Positions 1 to 10,759 of a stretch of DNA of 64,000 nucleotides are shown one piece after another (within the stretch, counting starts at the first letter, position 1; the number at the start of each line of letters is the position of its first letter). A program made the position numbers and the translations under genes. The stretch comes from Chara braunii (lineage: Eukaryota; Streptophyta; Charophyceae; Charales; Characeae). Location: assembly GCA_003427395.1 (NCBI GenBank), contig BFEA01000585.1, forward strand, positions 758,329 to 822,328, read 5' to 3'. The notes beneath the pieces were generated by a model, which saw nothing but the letters and a program-made list of their open reading frames with translations, was not told the DNA's origin and did not search any database.

Positions 1-1081
1 GAAGGACATCCGTGATGTTTCACGGCTCCGGCCAATCTTGGATGGCTTGAATCTTGTCCGACAACGGGCTGATGCCTTGAGGAGTGACGAAATGGCCCAA
101 GTATTCCAACTCTTGATGTACGAACTCGCACTTGTCTCGGTTGGCTTTGTACTTGGCGCGACGGAGCGTCTCCAACTCTCGTTGAAGATGCTCGAGATGT
201 TCGTCCAAGGTCCGGCTATAGACGAGGATGTCGTTCAAGTAGACCAGCACAAACCGGTCTAGCATCGCACGAAACTCGTTGGTCATCGCCACTTGAAAAG
301 TCGTCGGGGCGTTGGCGAGTCCGAAAGGCATGACGACCCACTCAAAATGCCCGTACCGTGTCTTAAACGCGGTCTTGTAGCGATCTTGTGGGCGTATCGA
401 AATCTGATAATACCCCGACTTCAAATCCAGTTCGGAAAAAAATTTTGCGCCGCCCAAACGCCCCAGAAGGTCGTCAATATGGGGAAGAGGTCCCGCGTTC
501 TTGACGGTTTGCGTATTGAGCTTGCGGTAATCGATGCATAGGCGAAGATCCTTGTTCTTCCTCCGCACGAAGAGCACTGACGCACCATAGGGTGAGCTAC
601 TAGGCCGGATCCAGCCTTTGTCCAACAAATCATCCAGCTGCGCACGGAGTACTGTAAGTTCCTCCTCGCTCATGCGATAGATGCAACCTTTCGGCGGCAC
701 GGCACCGACCTTGAGAATGACCACGTGGGAGATTGACTGATCCGGCACCACGCCAATAGGTGACTCGAAGATGTCGGCGAATTCGTCAAGCAACCGTACC
801 ACACGGGGGTCCGAAGACAAGTCCGTGGGTTGAGATTCCGCTGCCGCGACGGTGCGAAGAAAACATAGGCCTATCTCAACGGTACGCTCGTAAGCGCAAG
901 TGGCCCGAAAAGATTTGGCCGTCACGACTTGGCACCGGATCAAAGGGTGCGGAAGAGGGATGGTACAAGGGTGCGGAAGAGGGATGGTACATGGTACTTC
1001 GGCGCCAAACGCGTCGCGGACCGTAAGTGTCCGCCGATGGAAGTTGACCGTATGATCCGCACGTGTTGGGGATGCTCTCAC
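1..1081 (-). pseudogene. Element A pol fragment: protease C-terminal part and reverse transcriptase
   Basis: The reading frame 1081-20 begins in the part of the polyprotein that follows the protease core (ADHTVNFHRRTL matches element I) and runs into a Ty3 reverse transcriptase. RT landmarks are [35 protein letters not shown], the DLKSGYYQI block, VMPFGLANAP and the catalytic box as VYLNDILVY. Related elements have YLDD, so the first catalytic Asp is replaced by Asn. An in-frame TGA just before position 20 replaces an Arg codon of element I, and the frame then continues out of the window. A 23-bp tandem duplication near 948-993 repeats CTIPLPHP. Non-functional. Confidence 0.88.
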
Positions 1082-1680
1082 GTGGCGTTGAGCTAGGTGT
1101 GGCTGCTGCCCCCACCTCCTGGTCCAGTCGCTGTGTCTCGGTCTTGAGCGTTCCCACGTCTATCTCCAAGATGTTGACGCGGTCGACGAGGTCGGAGGGC
1201 CCAGCGCTGGAAGTCGCGACGGGACGCTGCTCCAGCTGCTGTATGCGCTTAGTCAGCGCCTGATTGGTGTGGTCGAGAGAGTGAACGTCCTCTGTTGTGC
1301 AATACAAGTAGCGAGGAGGTCTGTGACGCGGTTGAGCAAGAGAGCAATCCTTGTCCCGTAGTCAACGGAGTCTCCATTCTCGGCCTCCTTTTGCCAATCC
1401 TTGGCCTGTGTGTGTAACGCAGTTTCCACTTGAAGAGTATCTCCTGCCGCCGTACGCGTTCTTCATCGGCGGCCTTTGCTGCTGCTGCTGCGTGCTTTTG
1501 TCGTTGATCTTCGACGATCTGACGCAGCCTCTCTGCATCTGCCTCCCTCTTCTTCCTTGTTGCTGCTCATGCTTCTGCCCGTTGCTTGCTTTCGGCCATG
1601 ATGGCCGCCAATCGTGTCTCATAGGCTTCGTTAGTCTCACCGGCCTTCTGATCCATCCCTGCTGTCTGTGAACGAGTGAG
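876..1680 (-). pseudogene. Element A gag remnant (coiled-coil region)
   Basis: The minus strand gives fragments in shifting frames that resemble the coiled-coil gag of element I: a Q/E/R/A-rich helix, then IQQLEQRPVA and a leucine heptad block (LEIDVGTLKTE compared with LEMDVGSLKDG in element I). After the STPRES segment the sequence jumps into post-protease sequence. The capsid core, zinc knuckle and DSG protease motif are therefore deleted. No single frame spans the region. Confidence 0.65.
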
Positions 1681-1825
1681 CAAGGTCATGTGCCGCGGAC
1701 AGTTGACGTGGCCTGCAAAGGTAGAGACTTACCAAGGCTGTAGCCAGAACTGGTAGGCAGTTGAGCAAGAAGAAGAGGAGGAGTTGGGAGGGAGAGGTGG
1801 GGAGTGGGGAAATCGAATGAATCGC

Positions 1826-2557
1826 CCAAATAAGGAGCCACTAATCAAAGGATGAAAAGTTGGAACTTTGCACAAATTTCGAGAGAATAAAAATATATTA
1901 ATTAAAGAAATTCTCGATTTCAAGTTCGGTAGGCCTCCTATTTTCCCCCCACAACAGGTAGTTCAAATTTTTTTTTGAATTTCAGACCGTTAAACAAAAT
2001 AATGATAACGAATGGAGATTGTGAAACTGAATTGCGAAAAAATTCCGCAAGTTTGGAGAATTGTGAAACATAAAAAAAAATTCGGAATTTCTCGGGTGAG
2101 AGTATGCGCAGTTTGAAAACAAATGACTGCCGAGGAATTTCCCGTAAAAAATAGTTTTTGAATCTGGGAATAAGGGTCAAATTTCAAAATTTATGTTACC
2201 CTCGGAATGCGTGAATAATAAAAGAACGCAAAAAAATTCGGAAATAAGTTCGAATAATGAAGTTCAGAAGAAAAAAAAAATTTCGGAATTTCAAATTAAC
2301 GGGGAATTGCGAAGGAAAAGATGAATCGAAACAAAAAATCGTAATATTTATGGACCTCCAGCACCGGACTTTCAAATTTCATAAAAAGAAAAACGAAAAT
2401 TTCAGATGCTACGCTATTGCGATTTTCCACGAAAAATAGTGGGAAAATGAAAGCCAAAAAGAAACAAAATTTCGATTTCGGCAGTTAGGTCGAAAATCTG
2501 CGATTTTGGGAACTAATTAGTGTGTCCTAATCAATCAATCAATCGATCTTCGATTGT
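1826..2557 (-). other. AT-rich 5' leader of element A
   Basis: This 0.7-kb A/T-rich segment is rich in variants of GAAATTC/GAATTTC and lies between the primer site and gag. It aligns with the two separated halves of the leader of element I (42299-42749 and 47316-47467), from GAGCCACTAATC to the AATCAATCAATC run. No coding sequence is seen. It marks the site where element I received insertion J. Confidence 0.7.
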
Positions 2558-2613
2558 CCCCGCGCTTGTGTCAGATCAGGTTGTCCTGATTCACAAGCGG
2601 GGCTCCGATACCA
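2558..2613 (-). promoter_or_regulatory. tRNA primer binding site and adjoining leader hairpin (element A)
   Basis: Read on the minus strand, TGGTATCGGAGC (2602-2613) follows the LTR end after three bases. It differs at one base from TGGTATCAGAGC, the initiator-Met tRNA complement used by many plant LTR elements. Directly downstream (2558-2602) is a long imperfect hairpin: inner stem ATCAGG/CCTGAT with loop TTGT on the plus strand, and outer arms CCCCGC(GC)TTGTG/CACAAGCGGGG. The same fold with different outer bases occurs at 47468-47510. Confidence 0.8.
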
Positions 2614-2616
2614 AAC

Positions 2617-3921
2617 TGACGCATGCCCAATGGGACAATGCGTAGGGAGCCAAGGATCAGCAATGTGATGAAAAGGACTGAAATGGACAATGCAAGGTCA
2701 GCGTAGCATCAACAAGCAATGTACATTCCGATACATACAAGATGGCACAAAGTGGCGCAGTGGAAGACTTAAAAGAGAAGATATGATCTGATCTGGACTG
2801 ACCCGACATCCATCATACATCACACATGTGAGAAGGGAGGAGGGACCGTAATCACAGAAGAAAGGTCCCTCCTTCGCACACATACATGGGGAGATACCAC
2901 AGATGAGAGATGGGGGAAAGGGACAAGACGAAGGAGGAGGAGAGGGAGTAGACCAAGATCGCAATAGCGAAGTCCCAAAAATAGTCCCTTGTCGAGTGTC
3001 CAATCAATGTCTGTCCCTGAATGTCGAATCAGATCCTGGGCAATGTGCCCAACATAACCTCTGCCTGTATTCCCTACTGATGATCTCTCTCACTCTCGTA
3101 GATGAAAAAGGTAAGAAAGAGGAAGAAGAAGGAGAAAGGAGAGAGAGAGATGGAGGAGGAAGAAGAAGAAGATGACATCCTCCTTGCTATCTCACCTGCA
3201 GGTAGCTTTCACCGTACTGACTGTGGTCGTCGTCGTGTCCAGGCACCGCGCGGAGCCCTAGCTATGGCGCCAGGTAAGTTCGTCGCTCGCAGGTAAGGCC
3301 TCTGCCTCTCTCTACTACCTACTCCGCTACTCCCTACTTCGTAGCTTGGCGCAGAATAACGCCGCTTCAACCAGCAGCGTGTCGCTCCAGAAGTGAGCTA
3401 CTCGAACTGTCCCTTGCCCAGCCGCTGCTATTTGTAGCGCTGGGCAGGTTGGGCCTACCTGCTGCTGGCCTCAGAAAACGGCCCAGCTGGTCTGGGTCCC
3501 TACTGGACGTCCAGACCACGCTGCTGATGCAGCAAGGCGCAGAAATGCACCTAGCCTAAAAACGGCCCTGTTCCTGTGCACCTAGCCCAAGGCGTCGCCT
3601 TGGGACCTACAGGACCGAAACGATGTTTGTTTGGCGCCAAAATGTGCCTGGCCTCGTTTCGGGCCTGTCTCCGGTGTACCCAGTCCCAAGGTCCGTCCTG
3701 GTGCTGCAAATCTGAAACGGCATCTGAACAGGCAAAAATAAGATAGCACACACACACCAAAAGGTAAGTAAAACAAAGCCTATCTACCTAGTGTGCTACC
3801 TAAAGCCTGAAGGGCCGCCGTGGGCCTCCAGGGTGCGTGGTGTATGGTACGCGGCCTGTGGGCCCCTCAACAACCGTCGGGCCCCTCAAATGGGGCCCGT
3901 GTGGAGGCGCAGCATGTAACA
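2617..3921 (-). repeat. 5' LTR of element A
   Basis: The boundaries come from the primer site on one side and from the homology break with element I's LTR on the other (terminal ...GCATGTAACA on the plus strand, so TGTTAC on the minus strand). The length is 1305 bp. The interior end starts TGACGCATGCCC where element I has TGTTATATGCCC. It contains a purine-rich tract (about 3100-3170) and, on the antisense plus strand, consensus-like splice donors CAGGTAAG at 3273 and 3290. Confidence 0.78.
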
Positions 3922-4592
3922 CTCGCAGTAAGACTCCCAAAGGAGCACAGTATAGGATGTCTCCGAAGGAGCTAGAGGAGCTGCGCAAGCAGTTACACAA
4001 GCTCCGCGAGAAGGGTTGGATTAGGACCAGTTCGTCTCCATTTGGAGCATGTGTTCTCTTCGTCCCCAAGAAAGAGGGAGAGCTCAGAATGTGCATTGAC
4101 TATAGGGGTCTCAACGTCGGTACTGTGAAGAATGCAGAGCCATTGCCCCACATAGATGATTTGTTAGATTGGGTGCAGGTTTGCAAGTACTTTTCAAAGA
4201 TAGATTTGAAGTCAGGGTACCACCAGATAGAGGTTCACCTTGACGACCAGTACAAAACAACGTTCAAAATGAGATATTGCCATTATGAGTTCATAGTTAT
4301 GCTCTTTGGACTAACCAACGCACGGGCCACGTTCCAGCGCTGCATGAACGACTTGTTTAGTTCGTGGTTAGATAGATTTGTAGTCGTTTACGATATTTTG
4401 ATTTTTAGTAAGACGCTCCAGGATCATGAGGCTCATCTGAGGCAGATCTTGGAAAAGTTGCGCGAAGCAAACTTCAAGATCAACGCAAAGAAGTGTGAGT
4501 GGGCCAAGACAAAGATTTTATACTTGGGCCACGTGTTAGATGGAGATGGCATAAAACTTGAGGACAGTAAAATAGCATCGATTAGAGACTGA
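3922..4592 (+). pseudogene. Element B reverse transcriptase, catalytic box damaged
   Basis: The frame from about 3922 to the TGA at 4590 shows [64 protein letters not shown] and LGHVLDGDGIK, all typical of Ty3 reverse transcriptases. The normal VVYLDDILIFS block reads VVYDILIFS: two codons, including one catalytic aspartate, are missing. The family [14 protein letters not shown] block reads VMLFGLTNARATFQ. The enzyme cannot be active. An open frame extends upstream to 3837 only because antisense LTR sequence happens to be open there. Confidence 0.88.
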
Positions 4593-4639
4593 CCGACTCC
4601 CTGCACATTGACAAAGTTGCGGTCGTTTCTAGGGTTGGC

Positions 4640-5225
4640 AAATTATTAAAGGAAGTTCGTGAGGAACTTCTCTGCCATCGCTGCTCCCCTTCGCAGATTG
4701 CTCAAGAAAGAAGCTATGTGGAAGTGAGACCAAGATTGTACATCGGTCCTAAAGAAGTTGAAGTGGGCCTTGATAGAGTACCCAGTCCTCAAGGTAGTTG
4801 AACCATATTTACCCTTTGTTACAATTGAGGCGAGTGGTGTTGGTGTTGTTTTACAGCAAGACGATGGCCATGGGTATAGACCCGTAGAGTTCATGTCTGC
4901 TAGGATGCCTTCAAAGCAGGTAGCGACATCTACCTATGAGAGGGAACTCTATGCTTTCAAGCAAGCATTAGATCACTGGAGACATTACTTGCTTGGGAGG
5001 CATTTCAAAGTCTACGCAGACCACAAAACATTGAGGTGGCTGAAGACATTGACCAAGATGACACCTAAGCTTACTAGGTGGGCCGCAGAAATAGATCAGT
5101 TTGACTTTGAGCTTAAGTGAGTCAAAGGAAGTACAATGTGGTTGCAAACGCCCTTAGTAGAAGAGTCGACTACTTTGGAGCCATAGTTCACTTCCTGGAT
5201 ATAGGGTCAGACCTACAGCAAAAGG
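4640..5225 (+). pseudogene. Element B RNase H and connector to integrase
   Basis: The frame 4758-5120 shows the Ty3 RNase H landmarks: VTIEASGVGVVLQQ (the usual TDAS aspartate is Glu), STYERELYAFKQALDHWRHYLLG and VYADHKTLRWLKT, ending in DQFDFELK. A TGA follows immediately. The KYNVVANALSRR block continues in another frame at about 5128-5165, so a stop and a frameshift separate RNase H from integrase. Confidence 0.82.
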
Positions 5226-5229
5226 TCGC

Positions 5230-6690
5230 AGATGTGTACGTGTAGGACCCTATCTGTAGTGATCTCCTCAAAAGAGTCGAGGATCCAGCCAGTGAGCCTA
5301 ACTACCGCACCACTAATGGGTTGTTGTTTGAGAAGACAGACGTTGTAGATCGGCTTTGCATTCCCAACAGCGAAGAGATTCGTACTCTAATCTTAGGGGA
5401 ATGTCACGATACTGAAGGGCACTTCGGCTGGCAATAGACATTAGCCAACCTGATTTGTGCCTACACTTGGCCGGGCATGAAAGCTGACTGTATAGAGTAT
5501 GTGCGTAGTTGCAAGGTATGTCAACGAAATAAAACTACGACGCGAGCCCCTTTGGGTCTTCTCAGACCCCTGCCTATTCCATTAGGACCTGGAGATTCTG
5601 TGTCCATAACTTCTTGGACGTTGGGGTCAGGAGTAGGCATGGCAAGAGCCAAGTCATGGTTGTAGTCGATAAATTTAGCAAATTTGCTGTTTTTGTGCCC
5701 TTGCTTTTTGAGGGACGGACAAATCTAGTAATAGAGAAGTTCTTTGATCATTGGGTCAGTGAGCATGGTCTACCGCTGTCGATAGTGAGTGAAAGAGATA
5801 CCAGGTTCACTAGTCAGAACTGGTAGGAGTTGATTAGAGTATACGACTCTAAGTTGTTCATGTTGTTTGGCCGTCATCAAGAGACTAACGGTCAGACTGA
5901 ACAGATGAACAAGATCATGCAACAAGTTCTTAGAATGTACATTAGATCCGACCAAGTTAACTGGGACGAGATGCTCTCGAAGGTACCCAGCGCGTACAAC
6001 AACAATGTCCACTTAGCCACTTGTCACAATCCCAACGAAAGTCCTTTAGACAGCGCTGACCGTTTGAGGGATTGGACCAAGACCAGATTGAGAGGCTACC
6101 GCCCGATACTAGGGAGTTCACGTTGCAACACGAGTAGGACATTGCTAAAGTAGTAGAGAACCTCAGGAAGGTCCAACACAGGATAATAGATCAAGCCAAT
6201 AAGCACCGTCGCCCATCACAGTTCCAAGTAGGCGACCTAGTCAGGGTCAAGTCCAAAGAATTTGCTCATGAGGAGAATATCTCGCAGAAGCTACTGCCTG
6301 CGTATAGAGGACCGTGGCCGGTGTTAGAAGTCAAGGGCGGGGATGATGGGCCGTCCTACACGATAGAGATTCCAGCACACCATGCGTATCCTCTTTTCCA
6401 CGCATCAAAGTTGTTACCCTGCACGACGAGTCAACAATTTCTGTCGAGGAGATAAATGATCCCTCCAGATATGGACGGAAGGTACAACATTGATCGCATA
6501 GTACACGAGGATGTGTTCAAAACAGGAGGTAGAGGTCGTCCACAAAAATAATACAAAGTCAGATTTTCCTTCCCAGATCCGGAAGACGACTGCTGGTTTA
6601 CCCAGACAGAACTTCTAGGGATTGGTCTCGACATAGTCAGTGCCTACGAAAGAGTGAAGAAGGGTAAAGATCCTATTGTACATTGAGTTG
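5230..6690 (+). pseudogene. Element B integrase with GPY-like module and chromodomain-like tail
   Basis: The zinc-finger region reads CHDTEGHFGWQ (stop) ... CKVCQRNKTTTRAPLGLL. The core follows: around 5608 the first Asp block appears to have lost one base, so VSI-T shifts to FLDVGVRSRHGKSQVMVVVDKFSKF. The second Asp block reads SERDTRF, and the Glu block NGQTEQMNK. The C-terminal part has FQVGDLVRVKSK, YRGPWPVLEVK and FHASKLLP (GPY-type module). A chromodomain-like segment follows (YNIDRIVHEDVFK ... YKVRF ... DDCWFTQTELL) with an in-frame TAA between its halves. Several disruptions are present, so it is a pseudogene. Confidence 0.83.
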
Positions 6691-6724
6691 TTCTTGGAGG
6701 ACCTCAAATTTAGGCTGGCAGGAG

Positions 6725-7649
6725 TGAAACGGTTTTCACCACTACGGTAGCAGATATAGTTCCTAGGGCTCGATCCCTAGACCTTGCCCTTATCCGTGTA
6801 CAGTATCAGTTGCCCTGTGTGTGGTTGAACCCGCGACCTGCGTCTTGGGAGTCGCATGTTTGCTTGTTGTAGGTAGTCTGGTCGTCGGATCTCGAACCGT
6901 AGGTCTGTAGGTTAGAAGTCTTAGCGGTAGGAGAAGTCGTAACTGCTACAATCCCCAAGAGTCAAGGTCGTAGCTGCTACAATGTCGTAGGGTCAACTCC
7001 ACAGCCTTCTAGAGCTTCCGAAAGCGACCCTTCGTAGGTCTTAGGAGGTAGACCATAGGCAAGTGGGCAAGTGGGCAGACGAATTCTGCTAAGAGTGTGG
7101 TACCCAGCCCCGGTTACACTTCGTCAAGTCAGCAAGTACCATGTGGGACTGTGTGCACCCGGGCCCAGGGTTTGAAAGGCAGACCTTTGACAATCCGAAG
7201 TATAAATCAAGAGGCAGTGTCAACTCATTCATTCATTTTGCCTATGAGCCATGCGGAAGGGCTGCCTGAGCGTGTTTTGCATAGAGGTCTGGAGGTGCCC
7301 GTGGAGTAGAGGGCTAAGCGGAGGAAGTCGGCCATAGCCGAATTTGTTAGTGATAGGAGGAAGAAGGAGGCCATAGCCGCCACTTCAACAGTTAGTAGTG
7401 TTAGTGTGTATGTGTATATGTGTGTTAGTGTGTGTGTGAGTGTGTCCGTGTTCGAGTGTGTGTGTGTCGGGTTGTGTCGGGAAATCCAGGGAGATCTAGG
7501 GTGTGTGTATGAACAAGGTGCTGAGAGAGCACGTGTCGGCCATAACCGACCAAGACAAGTTTGAATCTGAGTTGTGTTCTTGGCTTCAGTAATTCCAAGC
7601 TTTGTGTGGGCGACGAGTCGCCAGCTTGATCGTCATGTGTTCGTATGCA
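6725..7649 (+). repeat. 3' LTR of element B
   Basis: It starts TGAAACGG right after the purine-rich tract GGCTGGCAGGAG (6713-6724), and is diverged but collinear with the sequence at 21439-20473 read on the minus strand. The right end is placed at TATGCA (7649) because homology extends to about there. A TATA-like AGTATAAATC at about 7199 is conserved in the second copy and is the likely promoter. The region 7400-7470 is rich in GT. Confidence 0.72.
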
Positions 7650-9143
7650 TGCTGCCCTTCGGGGCGTGTATCCCCGCCGAGCTACCAGTCCACAGTACGA
7701 AAGCTAATCAGCTGCAATCGCAGAGGTGGACCAGCCGGGGGCGTTTCTCGTTCGTTGTAGCATAGGGGGTACGCGTTGTAATACGCCTCTATCGGACCCG
7801 CACGTGAGCCGACATCTTGGGAGGGCGGAAATCCCAAGTGTGACCCGTCGTCGGTCGACTAGGACGTACTCTACACACCATGCGCACACCACTCTAAAGA
7901 ACATAAGAAGTTAAAACACGCACACACATGTACATAAGAACAAACGACGCGACAATACTCCTAGTCCCTCAGTAGCCATCCCATAATTCTCTGATGCGGA
8001 AATCGGATAGGCGTCGCGCGCAAGACAGTATAAAATGGCGCGGGCGCATGGCTAACTCATATCGACTCGCAATGCAAGCATACGCAAGCAGTTGCAATGA
8101 TGGCGTATTATTTAGTACCCATACTCATGCGATCCTCACTAATCTCGAGGGTCGCATTGGACACTCAAGTGTCGGCTGGCATGCGCCTTGAGGGACTAAT
8201 CTCTCGACGCTGGACAACCGCCAAGTGCGGTTGAGAACCACACCCTCTTGTGCACCCTGCGGAGAGTCGGTGGTACACAGGTTCATACCTGTGGTGGCAA
8301 TCGTCTCGTATCGCACTGGAGACTAGCTTTATCGTTCAGGGCTTGGAAAGAAGTCAAGGGGTTTGACTTTGACGGCTGCCACGGACTACAACGTCCAACT
8401 ACAGAAATTAACAAGCAAAATCAATCAGTAAATAAATAAACATTCAACACTCATATATCAAATCAGGACTCGAGATAAAATAAAAGAAGGGGAAGCGTAA
8501 ATCCATCAGGTATGCAGATCGTGCGTCACATGGGGGGGGGGGGGGGGGGGGGCGGCGGGGTTGTCATTCTCACTGTCTCCAAGGTACAGCTCATATATCA
8601 AGCTCTAAAATACTAACCTGCATAAAACACAGGCACACACAATAGCCACATTGTCGTACACCAATGTGGTAAACTTGACTGTTCCCTGTAACTCATACCA
8701 CGCCTTACATACTCAAGCCCCAGTCATAGTCGAAATCTCCATAAATCTCACAAGTTCTTTATAATGACCATTTAAACAAAGCTCGGTTAAAACCTTCAAA
8801 GAAACATATCAAATCTCAGGGCTAAGGCATCAAGTTGAGGTACAAATGTAAGCAAAGTTTTATCGTGAGTCGACGAGTCGGCGATCAACCAACCGACCTT
8901 TTATCAGTGATAACAAAAAATGATCCTCGTAGGATCAAGCTGAATCTTGGATCGAATGTCCAAAGAAGACCTATATCATACGACAGGTCAATGTCCAAGC
9001 TAAATGGTCAATGTATGGAGGTCAAATCCCCATGACACGTTCTCACTCGAGACTCTCCTGATAGTCAAGCCTAAGTCTACCTTAAAGCCAACGCCCAAAG
9101 AAAGGTAGACCTATGGCAGAATCTCCCCCATACAGGGTGGATA
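7650..9143. other. Non-coding leader/internal sequence of family C
   Basis: No supported gene. The first 220 bp (7650-7870) align loosely with 43010-43240 in insertion J (shared blocks GAGCTAC, CGAAAGCT, GCAATCGCAGAGG, GTCGACTAGGAC). Element B therefore appears to have landed inside family C. A poly-G tract lies at about 8531-8553. Local inverted repeats include GATCCT/AGGATC near 8927 and GTCTACCTT/AAGGTAGAC near 9075-9110. Confidence 0.45.
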
Positions 9144-9156
9144 GCCAGAGTCGCCA
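9144..9156 (-). promoter_or_regulatory. Candidate primer binding site of family C
   Basis: The minus strand reads TTTTGACA, two bases, then TGGCGACTCTGGC. TGGCGACTC is the start of a primer site used by many plant Ty3 elements of the Tat/Ogre group (from memory of that family), and TTTTGACA would be the LTR end. This implies an LTR to the right of 9158 and an internal region to the left. No coding domain remains to confirm the family. Confidence 0.5.
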
Positions 9157-9189
9157 CCTGTCAAAATACAATTTATCTCCTCTAAACTA

Positions 9190-9760
9190 AGAAATTTCGG
9201 CAGCGCTTCCTGTAGGAAGAGTGCCTTTCGAGATTTTTTTAGCCTAAATATGAAAACATAAATAATCTTTAACCTTCCAAAGTCAAATTTTGTCTAACTC
9301 CCTGAATTAGCAAAACTTTGGGCAGCACTCCCTTTAGAAAAGGAGACTTCCCAAATTTTTACTAAGCCATATATAAAATCAGACAAGTTGAACTTTGAAA
9401 AGTCAAATTTTGACCAACTCCTTGGATTTGCTGAAATTTCGGCAGCGCTTCCCGTAGGGAAAGTAGCTTACCAAAATTTATACAAAGCTAAGTTCAGAAT
9501 TAAAAATGACTTTGACTTCTCAAGGTCCAATTTTATCTAACTCTCTGAATTCGTAAAAAATTGGGCAGCACTCCCTTTAGAAAAGAAGACCCTCCAGATT
9601 TTTGCTAAGTCATATATAAAAGTTAGACAAACTGAACTTTGAAAAGACAAAATCTGACTAACTCCTTGGTTTTGTAGAAATTTCGGCAACGCTTCCCGTA
9701 GAGAAAGTGGCTTACCAAAATTTATACAAAGCCAAGTATAACAAATGATCCCATAAAATG
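9190..9760. repeat. Tandem repeat of about 240 bp with alternating hairpin motifs
   Basis: Two motif types alternate: type 1 CGGCAGCGCTTCCCGTAGGG (near 9206, 9440 and 9682) and type 2 GGGCAGCACTCCCTTTAGAA (near 9311 and 9562). Each ends in a short self-complementary segment (CTTCC..GGAAG, or CTCCCTTT..AAAGGAG). The intervening text (AAATTTTGACCAACTCC..., TTATACAAAGCC...) is also repeated. About 2.5 units are present. Motifs like ATTTCGGCAGC are common in plant Tat-type LTRs. Confidence 0.7.
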
Positions 9761-10022
9761 CGAAAATCGATCTAAGTAAAAAAAAACTTAGCTAAAAAAA
9801 TGCAGGAATTGAAACTAACTCCTATAGCTCTAGCACATGGCGAGCAACTAAAGCAACTACCTATCAAACTGAAACTCAGACTAAGTAGTAGTCTCACTTA
9901 GCCACATGCAGGCCAAACCACAAAGGTAAGTACTCTCACCATCCCAAAGTCAACCTTATCAAACAATAGTTCATGATCCTTCAATGATTTGCCCCTTTAT
10001 ACCCAGCTTACACAAGGCATAA

Positions 10023-10750
10023 AGCTAGACCACCCAAACTTATGGAACATGTCTAGCTCAGCCATTGAATATACACAAACAAAGGGCACAACAACTTCTA
10101 TCTTCTTTGGGCATATGACCAGGCCACCCTAGTCGCCCTAAACTATTAAGTATCCAAGTTTTATATAATTATCTTCACTTAGTCTTTTGAGGTACCATAT
10201 AACTGAACCGATCATCTTTAGCTCAAGATTCAGTCTGCCCCTTCGTACCACAAATTTATTTTTAATTAATACTCTCTTCAGTTGGTGATAAGCTATAGTC
10301 AGACCACCCAAACTTATGGAACCCTGTCTGACTAGCCTGTTCATAGATAAAGTAATAATAAAATATAGCCAAGTTATATCCTTTTGGTTCCAGCATGTGT
10401 GTGGCATTGGACCAAGACCACCCGAACTTATGGAACATGTCTGGTCCTCAGCCTGATTCTTTTTCTTAAAGCCAAAGCAGGAAGAGGCTGAGCCACCCAA
10501 ACTTATGGAACGTGCTTAGACCTCCTCGTTCATAACAAAAAGAAACTGAAAGAAAACTCAAAGTAAACAAAGTGACCAAGCCATCCAAACTTATGGTATA
10601 TGCTTGGTCCCTGAAAGGTCATTCACATTCAGCCCTCACAAGTCAGAGCAACCAAACCACCCAAACTTATGGAACATGTCTGGTTCTCCAAGCAAATCAA
10701 AAATAAACATAGCACAGGGCCTCCCCAAACTTATGGAGACTTGCCCAACC
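10023..10750. repeat. Family of six to seven hairpins with one conserved loop and different stems
   Basis: The loop CACCCAAACTTATGGAACAT or a close variant occurs seven times. Stems: 10023-10030/10051-10058 AGCTAGAC/GTCTAGCT; 10297-10304/10326-10333 AGTCAGAC/GTCTGACT; 10409-10418/10439-10447 GGACCAAGAC/GTCTGGTCC (one bulge); about 10484-10493/10514-10524 GAGGCTGAGC/GCTTAGACCTC; 10574-10581/10602-10609 GACCAAGC/GCTTGGTC; 10650-10657/10678-10685 AACCAAAC/GTCTGGTT (one mismatch); a seventh near 10720-10745 keeps only GGGC/GCCC. Stem bases differ between copies but pairing is mostly kept, which is covariation. Confidence 0.85.
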
Positions 10751-10759
10751 TTTGATAGA

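Larger units (their letters stand above)
1..3921 (-). mobile_element. Ty3/gypsy LTR retrotransposon A, internally deleted, cut by the left window edge
   Basis: Minus-strand order is 5' LTR (2617-3921), primer binding site (2602-2613), AT-rich leader (1826-2557), gag remnant and pol. Element I at 38-57 kb belongs to the same family: leader, primer site, gag and pol align, and the LTRs are of equal length (1305 bp here, about 1290 bp there). Compared with I, a segment from mid-gag into the protease is missing, including the protease active site. The LTR abuts the pol of plus-strand element B at 3922, so A appears to have inserted into B. The 3' part lies outside the window. The insertion order is inferred from the nesting. 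Confidence 0.85.
3922..7649 (+). mobile_element. Ty3/gypsy chromovirus-like element B, 5' truncated by element A
   Basis: The plus-strand order is RT, RNase H, integrase with zinc finger, a chromodomain-like tail, a purine-rich tract and a 3' LTR. Everything upstream of RT is replaced by element A. Stops and frameshifts occur throughout. The LTR has a diverged relative at 20473-21439 on the minus strand. The domain order PR-RT-RH-IN-chromodomain is characteristic of Ty3 chromoviruses. Confidence 0.85.

Noticed and set aside
3837-3921. N-terminal extension of the element B RT frame (MVYGTRPVG...)
   Set aside because: This part is antisense LTR of element A that happens to be open.
8531-8553. 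Poly-G tract as a structured element
   Set aside because: A plain homopolymer, length unreliable in assemblies.
10023-10750. CRISPR-like array (conserved repeat, variable neighbours)
   Set aside because: Spacing is irregular, the conserved part is a hairpin loop with covarying stems, and the context is eukaryotic with no cas genes.
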